This document shows, one piece after another, positions 44,701 through 52,228 of a DNA stretch of 64,000 bases (positions are counted from its first letter, which is position 1; every line of letters begins with the position of its first letter). Made by a program: the position numbers and the translations under genes. The DNA is from JAHZKN01 sp965250205 (GTDB lineage: Bacteria > Pseudomonadota > Alphaproteobacteria > Rhizobiales > Hyphomicrobiaceae): assembly GCA_965250205.1 (NCBI GenBank), contig CBDFNK010000021.1, positions 1 to 64,000 on the forward strand. Reading direction: 5' to 3'. The notes beneath the pieces are model-generated. The model did no database searches, was not told the DNA's origin, and saw only the letters and a list, made by a program, of their open reading frames with translations.

Positions 44701-45223
44701 GATTGATGCTGGCGCCGGTCATGATCTCGTTGTAGCAGGGCGTGGGAATGATATCGTTGATGCAGGCTCTGGCAATGACCTTGTTGTGGCGGGCCGAGGC
44801 AACGATACAGTTCAAGCTGGCAGTGGCAATGATCTGGTATTCGGTGGACGTGGAAATGATGTGATCGACGGCGGTTCAGGTAGAGACTTTATCTTTGGAG
44901 GCCGCGGTAATGACACCATCACGGGCGGAACTGGGAATGATTATCTGTTTGGTGGGCGTGGGTCAGACACGTTCGTCTTCCGCCGAGGTGATGGTGTTGA
45001 TCGGGTCTTTGATTTTGAGACGACACGTGCCTACCGCCACTTCACTCTTGAGGGTGATAAGATCACCATTGATGTAGATGGTGTCGATAGCTTTGCCGAT
45101 CTGATGGCGCATGCAGACCAGGTTGGATACAGCACGGTTCTGGACTTTGGCAATGGTGATAAGCTCATTCTCTACGGCACCCAGTTGTCGGCCTTGGATC
45201 AAGATGCCTTTACGTTCTACTGA
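32708..45223 (+). CDS. Giant RTX/cadherin-repeat type I secreted protein, 4171 aa
   Basis: An uninterrupted 12.5-kb frame. Residues 1-85 are helical; 86-126 are a glycine-rich hydrophobic stretch (TLLVGGIAIPAGAG). About 183-410 is a first RTX nonapeptide block. Near 503 comes HGSPLILDLDGDGVES and a calcium-binding FrpC-like module. About 1100-2660 has some eleven units of about 130 aa, each with GGxGxD repeats and a YxFxxGDGxDxIxD strand. About 2715-3960 is an array of cadherin-like/Ig-like domains (SPEDTEV, DTDVDGDTL, SYEISDGNGGTATG). About 3960-4100 is a compact RTX block (AGRGNDIVDAGSGND), then the C-terminal secretion region. This is the plan of a large surface adhesin or contact effector exported by a type I system. 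The exporter genes directly downstream are broken. Confidence 0.9.
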   Translation: MAETAKTIDKLAIELEISALAASKLVEASIPLDAHQRATKLAALDALKKISGALIVVSSVAREFDRRDDLADEGIYVHPAWSAVRTLVTATAVIGGTLLVGGIAIPAGAGATVFFLAGLGSTITAITADRLSQDIFNRMESDWGIGVLPTEAITKDLGEFVEIFGTEFADTLTPDSDKPHRIYGHGDNDTITGSSKDDILDGGEGDDTINGGGGADLIYGAAGQDIIDGGDGDNIIYGDDVLGEVTGNDTITGGKHKDEIYGGGGDDIIDGGEGENTIRGEDGVDTLRGGNDNDLIWGGDKGDTIYGEGGALDQLFGEGGNDEIYGDGGVDFIEGGKGNDTIYGGAENDQIFGGDDNDKLYGDAGNDEIYGGDGKDQIFAEDLSGPDDADMLFGGKGGDVYRVGVGDTITDDGKGDTVYFQGLLLKGGEPEPHDCKDPDSRNDDDQGGIKGGAEEIYNESAGILTVTYNGAMLTINGWAEDGDFEITLGEPEDHDECEEPADSHGSPLILDLDGDGVESTNLDLDSVYFDIDSDGIRERTAWAGADDALLARDLNGDGLITSANELFGTGETYSGGGPSFNIGGNILLTGPFALEQRYGSGFDKLGLLDDNADGVVDANDAAFGELLVWQDVNQDGESDEGELLTLAEAGIESLSLTTTTVAAEINGNYITQRSSFTTDTGDVRDVDDVWFQFNQRDTQYDREQDLDPSIAALPNLSGTGRATDLRTSMSRDPELTSLVQELADLQVQDFARVSPLVEQIIARWYGVSDDIDTELGRGLFANGQHVAVMEARNDTPFAQHSGPNPRPYAGGITEDQWDVYHRNVAVRLLAQTTVGQTLFPEISLGLGVFLNLEPTAQSTTLLERLRDNAPSGDMADQVAYWHAGLRVLDTIYGGFGDVDEATYRANAEAMIQAEGIDLGYFDLIQARISGEEGDGIVTQSAPGRYYVAPGGFNLDGDLGNGKYAGVVVSGGGDDEIQLGAGKQILYYGAGDGNDTVAVAPFLYQGWQAEPRVEIRLADLNISDVSFAPVAGSSSDLVVTINSTGETLTLVNAFVGNGIATGSFVFANGDILDFNVAITPVPFDGSAESQILTQGGAVNDPIDGGAGDDFLIGGAGVTHYAFGLGYGHDVISDKDPDSGNVVRFGAGIGPDDLDFATDPASPNDLTVSIRGTDDVLTIRNQFAGSIPVIISFEFADGHPALSDSDVSPRLASAGAGNDVVFGTDGDDDLDGGAGDDYLRGGEGSDVYRFGPGSGNDRVDDQGRDDGIDRIIIDAPYSSVVFAGNDDEFTVTLETGETLTVFNDPGAIEFIEFSDRTLSADDITQEIELSTNLLSGTDASETLSGQEFVSETIVGGRGDDTLSGGWDGDRYVFNIGDGADVIEDNGRDQFLWEEGQGGRLVELDELVIHGYAPSEVFIERVAGAPADLRLVLGTTGDQVLIKNTLDSIDPFISDEETIGNSFVSSSITSDQIERIIFDDGTILTSEFIRQTFLSASQTSGDDVVLGFAHDDMIEGGAGNDALQGRDGSDTYVFQLGDGNDVITEVLGSNGGDDIDTLRLVGIDAEDVILTRVGKNVDLTFVGSPTDSIRLTDQLGAFGLFVATDTLIIENIVFDDGTAWSAANVSDMIFQGHATSGDDTITGTDAVERLFLSDGNDVLVGEEGGDVYVRAGSVTGNDRIEDGGLTAGDEILLNGVLPSEVTGSRVGDDLVLSLPNGSVTITDQFASAETDVIETVRFDDSTSWDVADLTALVIPVSGTEAVINGTVGDEVLTGTSSDETLNGLAGNDTLSGGAGSDLYLFGQGSGNDTVSDVGLERRFEIDRLELQGLNSQDVTVTRADSDDITITVDATGEVLTLADQFNGSDKAIEFVQFSDGELWNADQLAQNAWYRGTAGDDNLEATVEFDNGTFFGGTGNDDLFGGFRSGNNTYVFNVGDGQDSIQDSDGSNDAIVIHGVDRSDLSFTRDAQGNLIIRYSADDEISVSRQLNTSGSFANYLIEEIRLDDGTVITPEEIEVEAVFEGTASGETITGSDRDDTIKGLAGNDTLNGSEGDDLLEGGEGADSLRGEEGEDTLIGGAGDDSLSGGVGHDVYIWGSDDGNDNISDFSTDGSENTLQLNGLNTSDVQIRRNDTSIEITNIATGEMLELTDQLEVFEGSNGETYYSGIGQLVFADGSSLERVDFEGLPILGTDEDDDLYDIGSFDDVFDGGLGDDFIFGSDGSDTYIHRAGDGFDFISDFGQAGDVDILRLVGISEADINFLRDPDFTEDLGIERLDTGEIIGIESQFGGINSQIEFLELDDGSRIDLITIAEQLVLAGTSDPDFIEGTDTNDIIDGGASDDTLDGRAGSDTYLYSSGDGNDVIIDAGLLGEVDTLRLTDLNQGDVALRRGTNTSGSQSGDPGETDVASVDDLVIEIASTGESLVIVGQFLEYSAGDPEPVPGGGEEGGEGPTGPNGPATAANAVSGFSAPIGIEQIEFADGSILGGQEISDLVAGGTATVLGSDSSDVLDGGAGNDTLIGGAGDDVYVVDRGYLDEIAIDSSGFDVVRFADGISPYDVAFSRSGENDKDLVVEIGGIERGAITIIDQFTGDGFGVEAFEFVDGTIFTIDQVKADLLRAAGTSAADEIIGFETDDVLVGRGGNDRLFGGDGSDRLVGGDGRDVAVFSGPSSNYEVSQVGDVVLVTYLVGDGGTDVLEGIEELFFEAQLPGQTDETVVLTPNNNPVAATANYTITEDKVLTLQIGDLIDLGSDIDGDSLTFVSVVEGADLTVVRSGSVLSISPDDDFNGQTSFTYTISDGVSEASAIIDVIVLPANDAPQGVGDSQSISEDVETVITSASLLLNDIDVDGDALEILSIANVFGGTALLDGNGDVVFTPDAEYNGAAGFSYTLGDPDGETSQAQVALDVLPVNDAPTAEDDGPLSFFADEIVTLPLDYLLINDEDLEGDELSVTSVGQATNGSVAFDGDGNFVFTPNSGFVGEATFEYTVADVFGAQSTATVTIEFETTANTAPVVANQIQDQSSPEDTEVVFTVPTDAFSDPDGDALTLSATLADGSVLPSWLGFDAATRELRGTPPQDFNGSLSIAVIAFDGELSASQTFGLDISPVNDAPVVSGPTSLTLQEDDQATASISATDVDGDTLSYALKTGEEPSQGQVTISPTGALTYQPNANANGSDSFTIIVSDGNGGNTEQVVSVSITAVNDFPVAVADSVTTDEDVAVSLNVIANDTDVDGDTLELLSASAQNGSVAISGGIVTYTPNSDFNGSDTVSYEISDGNGGTATGELTVTVNAINDAPVLVTPLDDQSSPEDTAVSFQIPGGAFSDIDGDALTLSATLADGSALPSWLVFDDVARTFTGTPPSDLNTTLDVTVTTSDGNLSASDTFALEITPVNDAPVAIMDMVTTQEDQQVSFDVLANDTDVDGDTLQLVSAVAQTGTVTINAGVVTYTPALNFNGADTVSYEISDGNGGTATGTLTVNVEAVNDTPVVGTALTNQSSPEDTEVAFVIPSDAFSDPDGDALTLSATLADGSVLPSWLGFDAATREFRGTPPLNFAGSLAVIVLASDGQLSASQAFELTITPVNDAPVVNGPTALTLDEDGQLTVSVDATDVDGDTLSFAIKSGGEPSQGQVTVSPTGILTYQPNSNANGADSFTVVVSDGNGGSTEQVVSVAITAVNDTPVAVADSVTTDEDVAVSLNVIANDTDVDGDTIELLSATAGNGAVSTSGGVVTYTPNANFNGSDTVSYEISDGNGGTATGSLAVTVNAVNDAPILTTPLADQSSPEDTDVSFQIPADAFSDVDGDALTYSASLSDGSTLPDWLLFDGTTGSFSGLPPENLTTTLNVAVSATDGELSASDTFALEITPVNDAPVAQDDAGFSVEADTQLTINASDLLANDSDVDGDALTVVSVTSVGTGTATFDANTNQVTYAPQTGFSGDDTFIYTVTDGDVTASASVTVTVNRDDPDAIVGTNGSDFLIGERNEENTIEGLGGHDLIIGGRRDDTIDAGAGHDLVVAGRGNDIVDAGSGNDLVVAGRGNDTVQAGSGNDLVFGGRGNDVIDGGSGRDFIFGGRGNDTITGGTGNDYLFGGRGSDTFVFRRGDGVDRVFDFETTRAYRHFTLEGDKITIDVDGVDSFADLMAHADQVGYSTVLDFGNGDKLILYGTQLSALDQDAFTFY
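41738..44581 (+). repeat. Two tandem copies of a 474-aa five-domain super-repeat inside the giant RTX gene
   Basis: The order of domains (Ig-like with SPEDTEV, cadherin-like, tandem-95 type, second Ig-like, second tandem-95 type) occurs twice with a period of 1422 bases (for example the SSPEDTEV codons near 41756 and 43178). A stretch of about 100 bases at 41797-41895 is almost identical to 43219-43317, so the duplication is fairly recent or kept alike by gene conversion. Confidence 0.8.
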
Positions 45224-45355
45224 TGACGTGTAGAAAAAAAGCAGTTCAAAAGTCATCATATCTAGATGCGCGTAACCAAGTGCAACGCCAATAGTTGTTT
45301 GCAGTCATGAGCTGCTCTAGACCATTGGCGTCATTGTTTGAAATTTTAAAGCCCT

Positions 45356-47068
45356 ATGTCACATTTCAAGAGTAATCCACTCTCAAACGTTTTGGCCTCT
45401 GTGCGTCAGGCGTTTCTAGGTGTTGGGCTGTTTAGCTTCGTTATCAATATTCTGATGCTGACCGGGCCCCTCTTTATGCTCCAGGTCTATGACCGGATCT
45501 TGACGAGCCGCTCGGTGCCAACACTTGTTGCTTTGTTTGCATTGGTGGTTGGCCTTTATACGTTTCTCGGGATTTTTGATTTCTTGCGCACGCGCCTTCT
45601 CTCACGAGTCGGACACCGGCTTGATGCCGATCTGATGGGCCCATCTTTTCGCACCTGGATTTTTCAAGGACTCTCTGGACGTAAAGAATTATCTAGGCCT
45701 GTCAGCGATTTGACAACAGTGGCGCATGTTTATGGGCAGTCCTGCCTTGCCCGCCATTTTTGATTTGCCATGGACGCCCATTTATTTGGCGATTGTCTTT
45801 TTCCTGCATTTTAAACTTGGCCTTTTGGCGTTGGCTGGCGCTGGTGTGGTCGTTGTTTTGGCGTTTGATCAACGAGTGGTCAACCCGCCCGCGTAATGGG
45901 CGAAGCGGCACTCCTAGATTTGCAAGAGCAACAATTTGCCGACTACACCCATCGCAATGCGGAAGCAGTTGTCGCGATGGGTATGACAGGTCAGATTGTC
46001 AAGTTTTGGTCTGGCTTTCGTCAATCGAGCATCAATCGATTGCAAATTGGCAGCGAACGGGGCGAACGCATTGCTGCCATGTCGAAAGCATTTCGAATGC
46101 TTTTGCAATCGGCCATTCTGGCGCTTTGGGTGCCTATCTTGCCATTCTACAAGAGATCTCACCGGGGACGATTATCGCAGCATCCATTATTGCAGGGCGT
46201 GCGTTAGCGCCTATTGATCAGACGTTAGGAAACTGGCGCAATATTGTGCGGGCACGTCAGGCTTACAATAGATTGTCTGAGCGATTTGAACGCATAGACA
46301 CCGAATTAAATACACCAACCGTGCAGTTGCAAAAACCGAAGGGCCAACTCTCGGTATCCAACCTCCTCAAGCGTGCACCTGGCGGCAATAGCACAGACCG
46401 ACCTCCAGTTCTGCAAGGGATCAATTTCAATCTCAAACCTGGTGATGCTCTGGGCGTGATTGGACCCAGGTGCGTCGGGTAAGACGAGCCTCGCACGATT
46501 GTTGGTTGGTCTTTGGCTGCCTGATCAAGGGTCCGTGCGTCTTGATGGGGCAACCTTTGATCAATGGGACGTAGATACGCTATGGAAGCTATGTTGGGTA
46601 GTCTACCTCAGGCTGTTGAACTGCTCCCCGGCACCATCCAGCAAAATATTTCCCGTTTTGATCCCGATGCTTCTGATGAAGATATCATTGCTGCGGCTGA
46701 ATGCGCCGGTGTGCACAGGCATATTCTTTCACTCCCTGACGGCTATGCCACTGAGATTGGACCAGGTCGCACGGTTGTTTCGGGCGGACAAGCCCAACGT
46801 ATTGCCTTAGCGCGCGCCTGTGTTCCGAACGCCACCACTTGTTGTTCTGGATGAACCTAACGCCAACCTGGACGCTGAAGGTGATCAGGCTCTGACGAAT
46901 TGTATCACGCAACTGAGAGAAGCAGGTTCTGCCATTGTGGTGATGGCACATCGCCCAAGTGCAATCGCCGCGGTTAACATCATTTTGATGTTGCAGGATG
47001 GTCGACAGGCAGAGTTTGGCCCCAAAACAGATGTGTTGCGCAAAGTCACGCGCGTTGCCGCTGTTTAG
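45356..47068 (+). pseudogene. Type I secretion ABC transporter ATPase (PrtD-type), multiple frameshifts
   Basis: Pieces in all three frames make one PrtD/HlyB-class permease-ATPase. It has two early membrane helices (FINILMLTGPLFMLQVYDRIL region), YTFLGIFDFLRTR, the RNAEAVVAMGM segment, Walker A GASGKTSLARLLVG, the signature SGGQAQRIALARA, Walker B LVVLDEP and the H-loop MAHRPS. At least five frame changes occur (near 45730, 45890, 46130, 46470, 46580 and 46820). It begins about 130 bases after the giant RTX gene and would be its exporter. No continuous product is possible as read. Confidence 0.85.
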
Positions 47069-47085
47069 CTGAGAGACATAGGTTC

Positions 47086-48433
47086 GTGTTCAAGAGACAA
47101 AAAAAATCCAAACAGCTGATTAAGACAGGCCATCGTGTGGCTTTGTTCTCTGGTCTGTTGGCACTGTTTGTTCTTGTCGGCGGTATTGGTGGTTGGATGG
47201 CCTATGCCAACATTTCAGGCGCAGTTGTCGCGAGCGGCACGGTGTCGATCAAAGGCAAACCAAAGACCATTCAGCATCTTGATGGCGGAATTGTCTCTGA
47301 AATCAAGGTCGCGAATGGTGATGTTGTCAACAAGGACCAGGTGCTGTTGCGTCTCGACGCGACGCTTTTAAGCGCCAACTTAAAGATCTATCGTGAACGA
47401 CTAGGTGAAACGCTGGCGCGCAAGTCACGTCTTATTTCTGAACGCAAACGTTGATCCAACCATTGCCTGGCTTGATGTTGATATTGGCAAGGACGGGTTT
47501 TCAACCCAACGACGATCACAAAACAAGGACAGCAGCAACTTTTTTACGGCGCGCAAAGATGCGATAGCTGGTCAAATTCAGCAGCTCGAAGAAAAGATTG
47601 CCCCAGTTTTAAGAACCAGATCCAAGGCATCAAGGGTCTTAAAGCAGCCAAAGTGGATCAACTTGGATTTATTTCGAAGGAACTAGAAGGTCTTGAGTTC
47701 GTTGATGAAAGACGGCAACACGACATTGCCACGAATATTGGCCTTGAAAACGACAAAAGGCAGATCTTGACGGGCCAAAAGGCTGAGCATGATGCAGAGC
47801 TCGCGCGCATTGAAAACTCTATCAACGAGACGGAGCTTCAAATTCTTCAGGTCAAGCGTGAGGCCCGAAAAGAAATTTTGACAGAGCTTCGTCAAGCAAC
47901 GCAGGAAGTCAATGAACTCGTGCAACAAATCTATGCAACGGACATACAATTCCAAAGGATTAATATCCGAGCACCTGTCAGTGGTATGATTCATGAGCTC
48001 AGCGTCTACACCATTGGTGGTGTTGTGGCACCTGGTGCACCGGTCATGCAAATTGTGCCCATCACAGAACAAGTCGAAGTCGAGGCCCCAGGGTCCGAAC
48101 CTCAATTTATCGATGAACTTTACATCGGCCAGGATGCTGTGATGCGGTTTACGGCTTTCAACCAGCAGTCGACACCAGAACTGAATGGTAAGGTGCGCGC
48201 GATTTCACCTTCGAGTAGCGTTGATGAGCGAACTGGGTTTTGCATATTATACGGTGCGTCTTGCGATGCCTCGTGCGGAACTCAAAAAATTATCCGGACA
48301 GAAGCTCATACCTGGAATGCAGGTCGAGTCCTACATTAAAACGCGTGAGCGAACGGTTCTCAATTATCTGATCAAGCCACTTGCGGACCAGATTAAGCGA
48401 GCTTTTTCGAGAAGAGTAGTACAAGGACTATAG
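47086..48433 (+). pseudogene. Type I secretion membrane fusion protein (PrtE/HlyD-type), multiple frameshifts
   Basis: Segments are an N-terminal membrane helix (LFSGLLALFVLVGGIGGW), the lipoyl half-motif GTVSIKGKPKTIQHLDGGIV, a long coiled coil (ELQILQVKREARKEILTELR), the second lipoyl half IRAPVSGMIHELSVYTIGGV and a C-terminal IPGMQVESYIKTRERTVLNY. That is the complete HlyD/PrtE plan of about 440 aa. The frame changes near 47450, 47560, 47640 and 48240. It is 18 bases behind the ATPase gene; the two form the inner-membrane part of the exporter. No TolC-type gene is in the window. Confidence 0.85.
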
Positions 48434-48599
48434 AGCCGTAGTTCTGGTGCTAAAAATATTTGATGCACAGTAGTTCTCGCCTTGGATGCATTGGTGCTAT
48501 CTGTGGTGCTACTGAACTGAATATACTTATTTTTATGCGATAAAGTTGTAGTAGTCGCGACTTGATCTGACAGTTGCCCGTTTTTTTGGTGGCGTGTGT

Positions 48600-49432
48600 C
48601 AGGCGGTGTCTAACTCAAGTCTTTCTCCTTGCAGATTTGTTTGCCCTCGATCATGGTGTCAAAGGGTGTGCGTCCGCAACACATTTTTTCCCTGGTGCGT
48701 GGTTCTGGTGTTGTCGGTTACAACGTGCAAAGCGTGGTCGATACCAAACACCATTTTGGTTGTTGCTCACGAAGTGGCCAACATAGGCAACGACCGGGCC
48801 CAGCTCGCGAACATGTCCAAGAAGACGAAGGCAACGCTTGAGGTCGACAAAACTCGATGTCGTCGCGGATCGCGGTTACTACAGCAGCACGGAAATCCTG
48901 GCCTGCAAAGAGGCAAACGTAAACGGTCACGCTTCCTAAATCGCAAACATCTGGCAACAGGGCCAAGGGCCGCTTCGTCAAGGCCGACTTCCGCTACATC
49001 CCTAGGAATGACACCTACATCTGTCCAGCGCATGAAGTTCTGACGTTCGTGTCTCACAAACGGGAACGTGACGGCCTTAACCTGCGGCGCTACGCGACCC
49101 GGGCGTGTGTAGGCTGCAAACTAAAACCAACGCTGCACGACAGCTGCTCAGCGCGCGATTATCCGGTGGGAAACACAAGCACGTTCTTGAAGACGTGCAG
49201 CGGCGTTTGGATAAAAAATCCGCAGGCGATGCGGGACCACGCCGCGAAACGGTCGAGCATCCGTTTGGCACGATCAAAGCACGTATGGGGGGCGACGCAC
49301 TTCCTGATGAAGCGATTGAAGAACGTCGCCACCGAGATGGCGCTGCACGTGCTCGCTTACAATCTGACCCGGGTGATGAATATCCTCGGCATCAAACCGC
49401 TGATGGCGGCAATCTGTTCCAATTTTATATGA
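48600..49432 (+). pseudogene. IS1182-family transposase, C-terminal two-thirds, frameshifted
   Basis: Pieces in several frames: GVVGYNVQSVVDTKHHF, ANIGNDRAQLANMSKK, ADFRYIPRNDTYICPAHEV, LTFVSHKRERDGLNLRRYAT, HPFGTIKARMG and TEMALHVLAYNLTRVMNILG. It is the same protein family as the relics at 80-625 and 23.5-24.1 kb. It separates the broken exporter genes from the next decayed block. Confidence 0.85.
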
Positions 49433-49626
49433 CGACGGGACATGCATATACCGATTATGCATAGAGACTATTTTTCATATTCCAGGTTTTTGCGTTGGGA
49501 TATAAGAATCAGCATCGGTTATATGGGATTTGTTGTGCTTAGTAATGGTGTTCTTGGAACGCATTACTCGCTCCCGGTGGTGGGAAACATCTGAGTGACT
49601 CAGCTCAGACGTTTCTCGTTTTTGGA

Positions 49627-49863
49627 TTGGCCCGGCTACTTTGTCGTAGCTGCAATACTGCGTACTATGTTGATGATCATGCCAAAATCGCTTCGCCTGG
49701 TGAATATCTAAAGGTTAAATTTCTAGCGTTTGACGCAGCACATATCAGCCAAGCGGTGCGGTCGGACAACACATGTAGCCAGGACGTTTTTGCGGTAATG
49801 TTGGGCCTCGACGGTATTAAGGATTGGCGGCAGACAAATGATGTTGAAGCCATGCGTTCGTAG
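49627..49863 (+). CDS. Possible small protein, 78 aa
   Basis: It starts MARLLCRSCNTAYYVDDHA, with a CxxC pair that could bind zinc. No convincing ribosome binding site or homology was recognised. It lies between an IS1182 relic and a decayed DUF255 gene and may itself be a fragment. Weak call. Confidence 0.25.
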   Translation: MARLLCRSCNTAYYVDDHAKIASPGEYLKVKFLAFDAAHISQAVRSDNTCSQDVFAVMLGLDGIKDWRQTNDVEAMRS

Positions 49864-49864
49864 A

Positions 49865-52043
49865 ATATTGCGTCTTATCGCGCGCATCATGCTGGGGTTA
49901 TCACTTGTCGGTCTGGCCCAGGCTAATGATTTATCGAGCCAGGCTAGCCCCATACCTTAAATCCCACGCTGATGATCCGATCACCTGGCGCCCCGTGGGG
50001 GCAAGACACGCTTGCGTTGGCTGCGCGTCAGGAAAAAAACTAATCTTTCTCTCGATCGGCTACTCGTCCTGCCATTGGTGCCACAGAATGGCGCGCGATA
50101 CTTTCTCTGACACACGTATCGTTGAAAATTTTGAATGCTAATTTCATCAGTGTCTTGGTTGATCGTGAAGAACGCCCTGATCTGGATGGTCATTACATGC
50201 AGATTATGCAGGCCATGACCGGCAGCAGCGGATGGCCAGGAAACTTTGTTCTGGACGCCTGATGGCGTGCCGCTGTTCGCTGTTGGCTATGTGACGCCTG
50301 AAACCTGAGCATGGGCGGACCGGGGCTTCTTATTATGCTCCAATCACTGTTCAAACAGTGGACAGAAAAACCGAACTGCTGTTCTGGAAAGACCTAGAGG
50401 TTACCCGCCGGGCAGATACGCGAATCTATCCCAGCCGATACAATCGGGGGCAGCGAGAGGCACCATTGACGCCCGCGCAAGTGCAGCAAAATTATGGGCG
50501 AACACGTTAGATGAGACCCTATGGTGGATTTGGAGGTGCGGCTAAGTTTTTGCTCCCAAATGCCTTGTCGCTGCTGCTTGATCATGGTCTGCGGACGCGC
50601 GACAATCACATGCTCGAAAATGTCTACAGAACGCTGGGATTCACATGGCAGCAGGCGGTGTGCGCGACCAACTGGGCGGTTCGTTCCATCGCTACGCCGT
50701 TGATCGCTTCTGGCAGGTTCCCCCACTTCGAGATCATGTTAGATGACAATGCTTTGATGGCCCGGCCTGTAATTTGAAGGCTTATCAGGCATCTAAAAAT
50801 CCGCTCTACGAAAACGGTAGCGCGCGAGATACTAGATGATCTTTTGGCGCGGTTTCCAACTGCCCCAGTGGCAGTTTTTGCCTCCGCGCCTTGATTCAGA
50901 TTCTCAAGGCCGTGAGGGATTATTTTTACACCTGGACCGCAGAAGAAATACAATCGGTATTGGGGCAAGAGGCGGCACAGCCATTTATCGAAGCCTACCT
51001 CGATAGCAAAACATGGTCTCATAGAAGGTCGCGCTGTTCTCAGAGTGGTCAACGGGGCCACAATCACAACACACGTTGCGCCAGCGCTTTGCCAAACAGT
51101 TGTCTCGATTGGCCACTGCGCGCGCCGCCCGAATCCCACCAAATCGTGACGACAAGGTCTTAATTTCGTGGAATGCTCTCGCCGTCAGGCGCCTTTGCCA
51201 AGGCGGCCCCAGATTCCTGGATGACAAGCAATACGGCCAGGTGGCACATGAGACGATGGCCCACCTCCTGGCCACAACGAGCACGCCGAGCTATTTGCGC
51301 CACAGTCACTTTGAGGGAAAAGCATCTAAGGTCGTGTTTCTGGACGATTACGCTTTCCTCATCCAGGCACTGCTTGATGTCTATGAGACCGAATTTAACG
51401 TCAAAATATCTCGATCAGGCTCATAGCTATATGAAGGTCTTGATTAAGAGATTTCAAAGCCGCGGACGCAAAAGGCGTTTCAGCTCACAACCCGCGAACT
51501 GATTTCGAATATCCCCCCGCCGAGTCCTATTGAATGAAACTGGAGTGCCGTCGGCAACGCGGCAGCACTTGCCGCACTCAATCGCCCTGGTCCTTTACGG
51601 TGCCCAGTCAGGCTTTAAAGAGCAGGCCCAGGCCATCATCCAGGGGGCTTGGCCGATACTTGGAGACATCCGCAGCCTCTGCCCCTGGGCTCGTCTCAGC
51701 GCTGAGTTTACCATCCTTCTGCCGCCCCATGAAGTTGTTTATTGTGGGAGAACTCAAAAAATATCGATACGCAAAACCTGCTGAAGGAGGGTCTATTCCA
51801 GACCCCTGCACGGCACCGTGTTAAGCGTCCATACCGCCTGGTGCGGCCAGAGCAAAACGATAAGTGGCCGCTGCTGGCTGGGGCGTCCGCTCCTGAAGGA
51901 CAAGGGCAACGGCGTTCGTGTGTCGGCAAAGACTTTGCGACTTGCCTGTCGATACGCCTGCCTCAATTGGCGGGGCCGGTTTGGATCGGCTCATGCAGGC
52001 GCAACCAATCGCAGAAAGCAAGGGGCGGACGATTGAACTATGA
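49865..52043 (+). pseudogene. DUF255 thioredoxin-domain protein (YyaL/SSP411-like), heavily frameshifted
   Basis: A signal-like start (IMLGLSLVGLAQAN) is followed by SPYLKSHADDPITWRPW, KKLIFLSIGYSSCHWCH (thioredoxin-like CHWC) and DREERPDLDGHYMQIMQAMTG, the family's hallmark N-terminal domain. Later pieces spell RPYGGFGGAAKF, DDKVLISWNALA and the C-terminal end through GRTIEL. Total span corresponds to the normal 700 or so residues. I count more than eight frame changes, several being single extra bases (for example in SPYL near 49960 and in the WRPWG codons near 49997). Confidence 0.8.
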
Positions 52044-52070
52044 GGCAATCTAGCGCAGTATTGACCTGAG

Positions 52071-52084
52071 TTGATCTAGATCAA
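52071..52084. promoter_or_regulatory. Perfect FNR/FixK-type operator
   Basis: TTGATCTAGATCAA matches the consensus TTGAT-N4-ATCAA of FNR-family oxygen or nitric-oxide responsive activators (FNR, FixK, Anr). It lies about 145 bases before the cytochrome c remnant at 52229 and upstream of the NapA-type cluster, so low-oxygen control of this cluster is likely. The N4 is CTAG, making the whole 14-mer a perfect palindrome. Confidence 0.7.
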
Positions 52085-52228
52085 AGTCGACCCTGTTGCA
52101 AAAAGATGGTGAAATAGTGAGAGGCTGTTCTACGGCACCGTCCACGAAAAAATTCCTTGAGGTGAGCATCAAGCTTCCTCTTGGGCACTGTTGCTTAAAA
52201 AATTAGGGTAAAAATTAGGGAGGGTGGC

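Noticed and set aside
33240..45000. Many short ORFs on both strands inside the giant RTX gene, some with good length
   Set aside because: They are shadows of repetitive GGxGxD codons. Their translations are low-complexity and follow the main frame's periodicity.
48574..48786. 70-aa plus-strand ORF at the start of the IS1182 relic
   Set aside because: The conserved transposase text lies in a different frame. This one is a shadow.
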